DNA of 8,453 nt from an uncultured Bacteroidales bacterium (GTDB lineage: Bacteria > Bacteroidota > Bacteroidia > Bacteroidales > JAUNSR01): positions 1-8,453 of the forward strand of contig CAMTOT010000117.1 in NCBI GenBank assembly GCA_947074165.1. The letters run 5' to 3'. A program made the position numbers and the translations under genes. Under the pieces are notes generated by a model that saw nothing but the letters and a program-made list of their open reading frames with translations, was not told the origin of the DNA and ran no database searches. Shown piece after piece: positions 1 to 6,373 of the stretch; position 1 is the stretch's first letter; each line of letters begins with the position of its first letter.

Positions 1-47
1 CTACACCAGGTCGTACACTCTTTCCCTACACGACGCTCTTCCGATCT
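1..47 (+). other. Illumina library adapter (not genomic)
   Basis: These bases match the Illumina P5/TruSeq read-1 adapter. Bases 1-6 (CTACAC) are the end of the P5 flow-cell oligo, bases 7-14 (CAGGTCGT) sit where the 8-base i5 index belongs, and bases 15-47 are the 33-base read-1 sequencing primer site, starting ACACTCTTTCCC and ending TTCCGATCT. The match is exact from memory over all fixed positions, and the index has the right length. This is untrimmed adapter carried into the assembly, so the window begins at a contig end and no biology should be read into these bases. Confidence 0.97.
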
Positions 48-192
48 ATTTTATGCTTTTATCCATTTAGTATTATAAAGGCCGATATAACGTTATATAG
101 TTTTTTTCAAAGATGTTGTGATAAAAAACAATTATTCATCTTAAATCTTTGTGATTAACAATTTTGATTAAACTTAAAGAATCATTTTTTAT
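48..192. other. AT-rich leader upstream of the NigD-like gene
   Basis: This is very AT-rich non-coding sequence between the adapter and the first gene. It holds a perfect 14-base palindrome (ATATAACGTTATAT, 85-98) followed by a run of seven T (101-107), which could be a weak terminator for a gene beyond the contig end or an operator. A poor match to the Bacteroidota -7 box (CAATTTTG, 159-166) lies 26 bases before the ATG, without a recognisable -33 partner. I cannot assign a promoter with confidence. Confidence 0.4.
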
Positions 193-879
193 ATGAGAAA
201 TTTTAAATCTGTATATTTTTTGGTGCTACTATTCGTGCCACTATTGTTTTCATGCAACGATGATGATAACAAAAACAGTACAAGACTTTCATTACTAACT
301 GTACGCACTCTTGATGACGCCGGTTATTATTTTGAAACCGACAGCGAGAAAAAAGTAAATATTAACTCTAATAAAGCAGGAATCTACAAAGCGACAGACG
401 GTCAGAGAGCTTTTGTTTATTATGATCTTAATGACACTAAAGTGTCGGGATATGAGTATAACATTGATGTTTATAATATTCAGAATGTCCTTACCAAGCC
501 GGTTATCGAACTGACAGAGGAAACTGCCGACAGTATTGCCGATCACAATATTAATGTGACAAGAGCATGGATCAGCAAAGATCATATCAATATAGAGTAT
601 TGGGTTTACCACAGCGGCGCAAAACAGCACATGCTTAATCTTGTGGAAAACAAAATTTCAGACGAAGGAAAAATTGATGATTATATAACTCTTGAATTCA
701 GACATAATCACAACGGAGATAATGCCACACACTATAAATCACAGGGACTTGTATGCTTCAAACTTGAAGATTACCACCCTGAGGACCTTGAGAAAAAAGG
801 GATCAACCTAAGAGTAAACACATCTAATACAGGTGTAAAATACTATAAGATTGATCTTGAAAAAGACTCAAAGGAGTAA
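193..879 (+). CDS. NigD-like surface lipoprotein
   Basis: This encodes a 228-residue secreted lipoprotein that I recognise as NigD-like, a family found almost only in Bacteroidota and named after a gene of a Bacteroides bacteriocin locus. Its biochemical role is unknown. Residues 1-20 form a type II signal peptide: a basic start (MRNFK), a hydrophobic core, then LLFS just before Cys21, the residue that would be lipidated. The mature protein begins CNDDDN. Acidic residues directly after the cysteine resemble the lipoprotein export signal that sends Bacteroidota lipoproteins to the cell surface. The rest fits the two beta-rich NigD domains: an N-terminal small barrel (about 30-110) and a C-terminal domain (about 120-225) with alternating strands such as HINIEYWVYHSG. 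The ATG at 193 is the first start that keeps the full signal peptide. It is the only plus-strand gene in the window and appears monocistronic. Family assignment is by overall resemblance, so it is less secure than for the housekeeping genes. Confidence 0.8.
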   Translation: MRNFKSVYFLVLLFVPLLFSCNDDDNKNSTRLSLLTVRTLDDAGYYFETDSEKKVNINSNKAGIYKATDGQRAFVYYDLNDTKVSGYEYNIDVYNIQNVLTKPVIELTEETADSIADHNINVTRAWISKDHINIEYWVYHSGAKQHMLNLVENKISDEGKIDDYITLEFRHNHNGDNATHYKSQGLVCFKLEDYHPEDLEKKGINLRVNTSNTGVKYYKIDLEKDSKE

Positions 880-899
880 TATAACTCTAATCATTAATC

Positions 900-923
900 A
901 ATTAAGAATAGAAATTAAGAATA
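900..923. repeat. Short tandem repeat, 11-base unit at 13-base period
   Basis: AATTAAGAATA occurs at 900-910 and again at 913-923, separated by two bases. It lies 21 bases after the NigD-like stop codon. Such AT-rich repeats are common in intergenic DNA of this phylum and may have no function. Confidence 0.6.
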
Positions 924-1075
924 TAAATTTTCGTCAGGTTCCCTGATAATAGAAAACCGTAATGCTAAGCGGGTTTTCAGTGACGGCGAGAGATATATTA
1001 CTTGAGAGTTGAATTTAAAATGACATGGGGTCATTAAAATTTTGGCCTAAACCTTTTCAAAGAATATTTTCAGAT

Positions 1076-1097
1076 CCCGGTTGCGAGATCGGGTTTT
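1076..1097 (+). terminator. Possible terminator for the NigD-like transcript
   Basis: A 7-pair stem (1076-1082 with 1087-1093, two of the pairs G-U) is capped by a GCGA tetraloop and followed by TTTT. The T run is short and the site is about 200 bases past the stop codon, so it is only a candidate; the stronger hairpin at 1156-1185 would stop the same transcript further on. Confidence 0.4.
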
Positions 1098-1155
1098 AAA
1101 ATGAATTAATAATCAATATAATATATCACAGCTATCTTCTCTCAGGATAGCAAAG

Positions 1156-1185
1156 AAAAATGACGTCGTGATGACGTCATTTTTT
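1156..1185. terminator. Bidirectional intrinsic terminator between convergent genes
   Basis: A perfect 12-pair stem (1156-1167 with 1173-1184, core TGACGTC/GACGTCA) with a 5-base loop is flanked by A5 on the left and T6 on the right, so it can act in both directions. It lies 38 bases past the minus-strand symporter stop and about 275 bases past the plus-strand lipoprotein stop. This is what is expected between two convergent genes. Confidence 0.9.
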
Positions 1186-1222
1186 GTTTTATATAATATG
1201 TACTTTTTAATTGCCGTATTGA

Positions 1223-2428
1223 TTAAGCAGCATTAGCCTCTTTCTTTGCTCTTCGCTTGTCACGTATATCAACTACTTTATCCATTATTATAGCAATGGC
1301 TCCGTCGCCTGTCACATTACAAGCTGTACCAAAACTATCTATAGCTATATAAAGCGCTACCATCAGGGCTTGTATGTTTTCATCAAACAGCAACATTGTT
1401 TGTATCAATCCAAGAGCTGCTACTATTGCTCCTCCCGGTACTCCAGGAGCAGCGACCATTGTTATGCCAAGCATTAGGATAAATCCTAAGTATAGAGAAA
1501 AATCAAACGGCATACCCTGCATTATCATAAGAGCCATTGAGATAGATACAATTTTCATTGTACTTCCCGAAAGGTGTATCGTAGCGCATAAAGGAACTAC
1601 GAAGCCAGCTACATCTTCTTTTACGTTATTCTTAAGGGTTTGATCAAGAGTAACCGGTATTGTAGCCGCAGACGATGATGTCCCAAGCGCGGTGAAGTAG
1701 GCCGGCAACATATTGCGAAGACATTTAAGCGGATTCTTTTTTGCTATAAGACCAGCTACGATATACTGGAATAGCAAGAACAGCGCTTGCAGAATAAATA
1801 TTATAAGTATAACCTTTATAAACAAACCAAGTATCTTAAATACCTGCCCGGAATGAGACATTGTCAGGAATACACCAAATATATATATAGGCAACAGAGG
1901 TACTACTACTTTATGTATCAGCATCTCTATAATATCCTTAAAATCAAAGAATGATTTTTTTAAGGTGTCGCCTTTTATAAACGCTAATCCAAGCCCGATT
2001 AAAAACGACAAGATAAGAGAACTCATCACGTCGACTGCCGGAGGAAATTTTATATTAAAAAACGGTTTGAGTGCTTCTCCTGTTTCAGGTGCAAGAGACC
2101 CCGCCATAGCAGCCTCCGCAGGAATAAGAGACGGCAACGTATAATAACATGATACATAAGTGAATAATCCTGATATTACGGTTGATCCATATGCCAATAA
2201 TGCTGTAAAGAGAAGTAGTTTACCTGCTCCGCGACCAAGATCTGCTATAGCCGGTACAACAAGTCCGATTATAATAAGAGGAACTACGAATCCAAGGAAT
2301 TCACTAAATAACGAATTGAACGTTATAAATATTCTCACTAATACATCAGGTGTAATAAAACCCAGTAATCCCCCCGATATGATAGCTATTATCACCCATG
2401 GTAGTAATCCTAATTTTCTTTTCTTCAT
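1223..2428 (-). CDS. Dicarboxylate/amino acid:cation symporter (DAACS/SLC1 family)
   Basis: This is an inner-membrane secondary transporter of the glutamate/aspartate/dicarboxylate:cation symporter family, of usual length (401 residues). It shows eight hydrophobic helices and the two re-entrant hairpins: HP1 has the serine-rich GTSSSAATIP (residues 249-258) and HP2 has PGVPGG (328-333). The last helix keeps DSFGTACNVTGD (364-375). Compared from memory with the archaeal homologue GltPh, the Asp that binds the substrate amino group, the Thr after the Arg site, and the Asn and final Asp of the NxxGD part are all kept. The Arg that binds an acidic side chain is Gly367, and the NMDGT motif reads HLSGS (285-289). 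The substrate is therefore probably not glutamate or aspartate; a neutral amino acid is one guess. A longer frame opens with GTG at 2473, but that codon lies inside the der terminator hairpin. I chose the ATG at 2428; the ATG at 2437 is also possible. It ends at the bidirectional terminator. No clear promoter box is visible in the short gap after the der terminator. Confidence 0.93.
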   Translation of the reverse strand: MKKRKLGLLPWVIIAIISGGLLGFITPDVLVRIFITFNSLFSEFLGFVVPLIIIGLVVPAIADLGRGAGKLLLFTALLAYGSTVISGLFTYVSCYYTLPSLIPAEAAMAGSLAPETGEALKPFFNIKFPPAVDVMSSLILSFLIGLGLAFIKGDTLKKSFFDFKDIIEMLIHKVVVPLLPIYIFGVFLTMSHSGQVFKILGLFIKVILIIFILQALFLLFQYIVAGLIAKKNPLKCLRNMLPAYFTALGTSSSAATIPVTLDQTLKNNVKEDVAGFVVPLCATIHLSGSTMKIVSISMALMIMQGMPFDFSLYLGFILMLGITMVAAPGVPGGAIVAALGLIQTMLLFDENIQALMVALYIAIDSFGTACNVTGDGAIAIIMDKVVDIRDKRRAKKEANAA

Positions 2429-2458
2429 AACAGTCATAATTGTCGTTTTAGTATAAAC

Positions 2459-2519
2459 AAAAAAAATCACCACTTTGATTATTGTAGGTTCGTAAAACTA
2501 CAAAATCAAAGTGGTGATT
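2459..2519 (-). terminator. Strong intrinsic terminator after der
   Basis: On the minus strand, a perfect 16-pair stem (2504-2519 with 2465-2480, AATCACCACTTTGATT and its complement) has an inner extension of 6 pairs (TTGTAG/CTACAA, 2482-2487 with 2498-2503) after a one-base bulge. It is followed by a run of eight T (2466-2459; the first two belong to the stem). It starts 22 bases past the der stop. The plus strand lacks a T run directly after the stem, so it acts on minus-strand transcription. It ends only about 30 bases before the symporter start. Confidence 0.93.
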
Positions 2520-2541
2520 AATATATTTTATGAATAAAATA

Positions 2542-3855
2542 TTATTTTTCTCTCATAAATATGTTGATCGGCGTACCTGTAAAGTTCCAGTTAGCGCGGA
2601 TTTTATTTTCAAGGAATCGTTTATATGGTTCTTTAATCCACTGAGGCAAATTACAGAAGAATATAAATGACGGTACAAACGACTCTTTAAGCTGTGATAC
2701 ATATTTAATCTTAACGTATTTACCTTTATGTGCCGGAGGCGGGTAATTCTCGATAAGAGAAAGCATGTATTCATTAAGTTTTGCAGTCGGAACCTGACGT
2801 TTACGGTTGTCATAAACCTCTTTAGCCGTCTCAAGCACCTTAAAGATACGCTGCTTTGTCAAAGCTGAAGTAAATATAATTGGGAAATCCGTAAACGGAG
2901 CAAATCTCTCATATATAGCGTTCTCAAATTCCTTGATAGCTTTCTGAGATTTATCCTCTACAAGGTCCCATTTATTGATACATACTACAAGACCTTTTTT
3001 ATTCTTTTGTATAAGGTGATAGATATTCAAGTCCTGAGACTCAATACCACGTGTAGCGTCAACCATAAGGATACACACGTCAGAGTTTTCTATCGCGCGA
3101 ATAGATCTGATTACAGAATAGTATTCGATATCTTCAGTCACTTTACCTTTTTTTCTGATACCGGCTGTATCTACAAGGTAAAAGTCAAATCCGAATTTGT
3201 TATATTTTGTATAGATTGAGTCACGAGTAGTTCCAGCAATGTCCGTTACGATATAACGGTCTTCTCCCATAAAGGCATTGATGATTGAACTTTTTCCTGC
3301 GTTTGGACGACCTACAACAGCGAAACGAGGTAAATCCTCAATCTCTTCAGGAGCATCGTCTTTAGTGAATTTTGAAAGTACTTCATCTAGAAGATCACCT
3401 GTACCCGAACCGCTCATTGAGCTGACAGGGATAGGATCTCCAAGCCCTAGTGAATAAAACTCAGCAGCTCCGTAATGAAGCTCAAAGTTATCCGCTTTAT
3501 TAGCAACAAGTACAACCGGCTTAGGTGAGCGGCGAAGTATCTTCGCTACCTCATCGTCAAGGTCGGTCACGCCGTTGATTATATCAACTACAAACAAAAT
3601 TACATCTGCCTCTTCCATGGCAATAGTAACCTGTTTGTTGATTTCATCTTCAAAGATGTCTTCAGAGTTTACTACCCAACCACCTGTATCGATGATTGAA
3701 AACTCTGTTTTACCCCATTCTACTTTTCCGTACTGACGGTCCCGGGTTGTACCCGCCGTCTCATTTACAATTGCGGCACGGGTTTCAGTCATACGATTAA
3801 ACAACGTTGACTTGCCTACATTCGGGCGCCCTACTATTGCAACAATATTTCCCAT
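2542..3855 (-). CDS. der: Ribosome-assembly GTPase Der (EngA)
   Basis: Der is an essential double GTPase that binds the 50S subunit and is needed for its late assembly. The protein has 437 residues, the usual length. The first G domain has GRPNVGKS (9-16), AGTTRDR (34-40), DTGG (56-59) and NKAD (119-122). An acidic linker follows (about 164-175). The second G domain has GRPNAGKS (182-189), AGTTRDS (207-213), DTAG (229-232) and NKWD (294-297). The C-terminal KH-like domain (about 357-437) contains PPPAHKGKYVKIKY and ends GTPINIFMREK, a typical Der ending. The ATG at 3855 gives the standard start MGNIVAIVGRPNVGKST. It lies 58 bases downstream of era with no terminator or -7 box between them, so the two are probably cotranscribed from the era promoter. 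All nucleotide-binding motifs are intact. Confidence 0.98.
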   Translation of the reverse strand: MGNIVAIVGRPNVGKSTLFNRMTETRAAIVNETAGTTRDRQYGKVEWGKTEFSIIDTGGWVVNSEDIFEDEINKQVTIAMEEADVILFVVDIINGVTDLDDEVAKILRRSPKPVVLVANKADNFELHYGAAEFYSLGLGDPIPVSSMSGSGTGDLLDEVLSKFTKDDAPEEIEDLPRFAVVGRPNAGKSSIINAFMGEDRYIVTDIAGTTRDSIYTKYNKFGFDFYLVDTAGIRKKGKVTEDIEYYSVIRSIRAIENSDVCILMVDATRGIESQDLNIYHLIQKNKKGLVVCINKWDLVEDKSQKAIKEFENAIYERFAPFTDFPIIFTSALTKQRIFKVLETAKEVYDNRKRQVPTAKLNEYMLSLIENYPPPAHKGKYVKIKYVSQLKESFVPSFIFFCNLPQWIKEPYKRFLENKIRANWNFTGTPINIFMREK

Positions 3856-3913
3856 AAATTTTTATTTCGCTAATGAATACCTCTCGGCATCTATTTAAGT
3901 TTCTTTTCTTTTT

Positions 3914-4795
3914 TTAATCAGGCATGTATCCGAAGCTTTTCAGCTTGTTATCTCTGCTTCTCCAGTCTTTCTCAACCTTAACATGCAGCTCAAGAAAAAC
4001 TTTTTTCTGAAAGAATGTCTCGATATCTTTTCTGGCCATAGTACCCACTTTTTTAAGTGCGCTTCCCTGTCGGCCAATAATGATACCTTTCTGAGAATCC
4101 CTTTCAACAAATATGATAGCGTTGATATGTATCATATTTTTATCCTCTTTAAATCGCTCTACAAGCACCTCACAAGCGTAAGGGATCTCTTTGTCGTAAA
4201 CCTCAAGAATCTTCTCTCTGATAATCTCCGTTACGAAGAATCTCGCAGGCTTATCTGTCAGCGCGTCTTTATCAAAGAACGGAGGCGACTCAGGCAACAA
4301 CTCCTTAATTCTCTTAAGAACATACTCTATATTAAATTTATTCAGCGCTGAGATAGGTATTATCTCTGCCTTTGGCAATAGCTCCTTCCATGTCTGCACA
4401 AGCTGTTCAAGCTTAGTCTGATCTGTCAGGTCTATTTTATTTATAATAAGAATAATCGGAGCCTGCTGCTTATTTACCTTATCAAGAAAATCTTTATTCT
4501 TATTTGGTGTCTCAACTACATCTGTCACATAAAGCAAAACATCGGCATCCTGAAGAGCAGATTGAGAGAATGCAAGCATAGTGTGCTGAAGACGGTAGTT
4601 AGGGTCGAGTACGCCCGGCGTGTCAGAGTATACTATCTGCATATCCTCCGTATTCACTATCCCCATTATTCTATGTCGGGTTGTCTGAGCTTTTGAAGTA
4701 ATGATAGAGATTCTCTCACCTACAAGTGAGTTCATCAGAGTAGACTTTCCCACATTCGGATTTCCTACTATGTTTACAAATCCCGCTTTATGCAT
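3914..4795 (-). CDS. era: GTPase Era
   Basis: Era is an essential GTPase that binds the 3' end of 16S rRNA and acts in 30S maturation. The protein has 293 residues. The G domain shows GNPNVGKS (11-18), TTRHRI (38-43), DTPG (58-61), NKID (119-122) and the SAL of G5 (149-151). The C-terminal KH domain (about 195-293) has the RNA-contacting loop IIIGRQGSALKKVG (238-251) and the conserved stretch LHVKVEKDWR (270-279). The start MHKAGFVNIVGNPNVGKST at ATG 4795 fits the family. It lies downstream of fabH on the same strand but is separated from it by a strong terminator, and it has its own promoter. It leads into der. Confidence 0.98.
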   Translation of the reverse strand: MHKAGFVNIVGNPNVGKSTLMNSLVGERISIITSKAQTTRHRIMGIVNTEDMQIVYSDTPGVLDPNYRLQHTMLAFSQSALQDADVLLYVTDVVETPNKNKDFLDKVNKQQAPIILIINKIDLTDQTKLEQLVQTWKELLPKAEIIPISALNKFNIEYVLKRIKELLPESPPFFDKDALTDKPARFFVTEIIREKILEVYDKEIPYACEVLVERFKEDKNMIHINAIIFVERDSQKGIIIGRQGSALKKVGTMARKDIETFFQKKVFLELHVKVEKDWRSRDNKLKSFGYMPD

Positions 4796-4858
4796 ATTAT
4801 TTATTATAAATAGTTTATTTCAGTTTAAGTCAGCCTCTGTAAAAGGCATAAATTCATG

Positions 4859-4889
4859 CAAAGATACAACAAAAAAAAATGGTGTCCAA
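4859..4889 (-). promoter_or_regulatory. era promoter (Bacteroidota type)
   Basis: On the minus strand TATCTTTG (4866-4859), followed by C, fits the Bacteroidota -7 consensus TAnnTTTG(C). A TTG (4889-4887) lies 20 bases upstream, close to the expected distance for the -33 box. The predicted transcript would start near 4853, giving a leader of roughly 55-60 bases before the era ATG. The -33 box lies in the loop of the fabH terminator, and the spacer contains its 3' stem arm and T run. Confidence 0.75.
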
Positions 4890-4908
4890 TATTGCATCAG
4901 ACACCATT
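4871..4908 (-). terminator. Intrinsic terminator after fabH
   Basis: On the minus strand, a perfect 9-pair stem (AATGGTGTC, 4908-4900, with GACACCATT, 4886-4878) with a 13-base loop runs into nine T (4879-4871). It begins 35 bases past the fabH stop. This is a strong Rho-independent terminator separating fabH from era. Confidence 0.93.
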
Positions 4909-4943
4909 CTAATATTTTAAGTATTGAGTATAATATGTTTATA

Positions 4944-5945
4944 TTATTTCTCTTTTGTGTAACCCCATTTAAGATACATTGATCCCCATGTAAATCCGGC
5001 TCCGAAAGCCGCAAGGATAATATTCTCTCCTTTTTTAAGCTTATCCTCCCAGTCTGCGAGAGCAATTGGAATAGATGCGGAGCTTGTATTACCGTAATTT
5101 TCAATATTAACCATCACTTTTGACGAATCAATACCCATACGGTTGGCAGCAGCATCTATAATACGCTGATTTGCCTGATGAGGCACAAACCAGTCAACAT
5201 CATTAAATGTAAGATTATTATCTTCCATTATCTTAGCCGATACATCCGACATATATGATACTGCGTATTTAAACACAACTCGTCCCTCCTGATATATACA
5301 GTGCTCTTTGCGATCTACAGTCTCATAAGTTGGTACGTTTACCGAACCTCCGGCTTTCATCATAAGGTGAGACAATCCGGTACCGTCTGTATGAAGGATT
5401 GCGTCTTTTATTCCAAAATCCTCTTCTGTAGGCTCAATTAACACAGCTGCCGCTCCGTCTCCGAAGATCGGACAAGTCTGGCGGTCTGTATAATCTACCA
5501 TAGACGACATTTTCTCAGCACAAACCACAATTATCTTTTTATAAAGACCTGATTTGATAAAAGCGTTTGCTCCCTGCATTGCGAAAATAAATCCCGAACA
5601 AGCAGCCTGTACATCATAAGAAAAAGCATTTTTAATGCCGCATCCCTCAGCGATAATTGACGCTGTAGAAGGGAATCTATAATCGGGCGTTGATGTAGCG
5701 CAGATTACAACTTCTATTTCATCAGGCGAAGTACCTGTCTTTCTAAGCAACTCCGCTACGGCAGGAGTTCCAAGGTGAGAAGCTCCAAGCCCTTCTCCTT
5801 TCAATATATGTCTGTATTTTGTTCCGATTCGTGTTCTTATCCACTCATCAGAAGTATCTACCATTGTAGCAAGCTCTTCGTTTGTTAATATATAATCAGG
5901 GACCCATTTTGCTATCCCAGTTATAACAGCATTCAGATTTTTCAT
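4944..5945 (-). CDS. fabH: Beta-ketoacyl-ACP synthase III (FabH)
   Basis: FabH condenses acetyl-CoA (or a branched acyl-CoA) with malonyl-ACP, the first step of type II fatty acid synthesis in the cytoplasm. The protein has 333 residues and the thiolase fold of the family. The catalytic triad is visible: Cys116 in VQAACSGF, His256 in FVPHQANQRI and Asn286 in ENYGNTSSASIP. The GDGAAAVLIE stretch (162-171) and the C-terminal GAGFTWGS (315-322) are also typical. ATG 5945 gives MKNLNAVITGIAKWVPDYILTN, matching the usual FabH N-terminus. Branched-chain priming is common in Bacteroidota but cannot be decided from the sequence. It lies 231 bases downstream of rpmF with a hairpin between them, so it may have its own promoter, and it is followed by a strong terminator. 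Confidence 0.98.
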   Translation of the reverse strand: MKNLNAVITGIAKWVPDYILTNEELATMVDTSDEWIRTRIGTKYRHILKGEGLGASHLGTPAVAELLRKTGTSPDEIEVVICATSTPDYRFPSTASIIAEGCGIKNAFSYDVQAACSGFIFAMQGANAFIKSGLYKKIIVVCAEKMSSMVDYTDRQTCPIFGDGAAAVLIEPTEEDFGIKDAILHTDGTGLSHLMMKAGGSVNVPTYETVDRKEHCIYQEGRVVFKYAVSYMSDVSAKIMEDNNLTFNDVDWFVPHQANQRIIDAAANRMGIDSSKVMVNIENYGNTSSASIPIALADWEDKLKKGENIILAAFGAGFTWGSMYLKWGYTKEK

Positions 5946-6116
5946 CGGCTATTTATTTCATATTTACGTTGAAATTTGTTTCAAAGAAAACTATTTTTAT
6001 TCACAAAACATTCATTCATAACGTAATTTTTAATTTTTCATTAAAGTTAGTATAAATAAATTCTTAATTTTTAAACATTTAGTGATAATTCATTTACTAA
6101 CTCATATTTACGAAGA
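5946..6116. other. AT-rich spacer upstream of fabH
   Basis: This is non-coding AT-rich DNA between the rpmF hairpin and the fabH start. No exact TAnnTTTG box is present on the minus strand; the nearest are TAACTTTA (6049-6042) and a TAGTTTTC match, each with one mismatch and no good -33 partner. If fabH has its own promoter it lies here, but I cannot place it. Confidence 0.4.
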
Positions 6117-6144
6117 AAGCCCCACTGTGCAAACAATGGGGCTT
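6117..6144 (-). terminator. Hairpin after rpmF, probable terminator
   Basis: An 8-pair GC-rich stem (AAGCCCCA/TGGGGCTT, 6117-6124 with 6137-6144) is extended by three pairs after one mismatch. On the minus strand it is followed by an interrupted T run (TTTCTTC, counting the last two bases of the stem), 33 bases past the rpmF stop. Termination is probably partial. It could also act as an RNA processing or stability element between rpmF and fabH. Confidence 0.65.
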
Positions 6145-6176
6145 ATTTCTTTTCAAAAACGTATCTTATCTAATGA

Positions 6177-6362
6177 TTAGATAGCAGCTTCTTTCTCGAT
6201 AGCTAATTTTCCACGGTAGTATCCGCACTCACCACATACTGTGTGGTATAGGTGCCATCCGCCACAATTTGGGCAAACTACTACTGTTGGAGCTACAGCT
6301 TTATCATGAGTTCTTCTTTTAGCTGTTCTCGTTTTTGACTGTCTTCTTTTAGGATGTGCCAT
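6177..6362 (-). CDS. rpmF: 50S ribosomal protein L32
   Basis: L32 is a small basic zinc-ribbon protein of the large ribosomal subunit. The 61-residue protein has the standard start MAHPKRRQSKTRTAKRRTHD, rich in Arg and Lys for rRNA contact. It is the zinc-binding (C+) form: Cys30 and Cys33 (CPNC) with Cys43 and Cys46 (CGEC). It begins 11 bases after the DUF177 stop and is almost certainly cotranscribed with it, a pairing found across most bacteria. ATG 6362 is the only sensible start. Confidence 0.98.
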   Translation of the reverse strand: MAHPKRRQSKTRTAKRRTHDKAVAPTVVVCPNCGGWHLYHTVCGECGYYRGKLAIEKEAAI

Positions 6363-6373
6363 TTTTCTATATT

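Larger units (their letters stand above)
880..1155. other. Gene-free region with a chain of hairpins
   Basis: No convincing reading frame is present on either strand. Five inverted repeats follow each other: TCAGG/CCTGA with a 3-base loop (934-946); GAAAACC/GGTTTTC (952-978); AATGAC/GTCATT with a 5-base loop (1019-1035); CCCGGTT/GATCGGG closed by a GCGA loop and followed by TTTT (1076-1097); and GCTATC/GATAGC (1131-1151). The second and fourth both end in CGGGTTTT. The fourth, with a GNRA-type loop and a short T run, could end a plus-strand transcript. The region may be the 3' UTR and terminator of the lipoprotein gene, or it may encode a structured small RNA. I do not recognise a known RNA family. 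Confidence 0.5.

Noticed and set aside
295..630. Minus-strand frame opposite the lipoprotein gene
   Set aside because: The plus-strand frame has a signal peptide, lipobox and family resemblance; the opposite frame has none.
880..1222. Known regulatory RNA (SRP RNA, 6S RNA, tmRNA, riboswitch)
   Set aside because: I could not find the conserved core of any of these; the hairpins are reported only as unassigned structure.
3983..4351. Plus-strand open frame opposite era
   Set aside because: It lies wholly antisense to the intact era gene, has no family resemblance or promoter, and its composition is that of a reverse-strand shadow.
4820..5104. Minus-strand frame overlapping the fabH 3' end and terminator
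   Set aside because: It is in a different frame from fabH, reads through the terminator hairpin and resembles nothing known. The real FabH C-terminus (GAGFTWGS...) is in the other frame.
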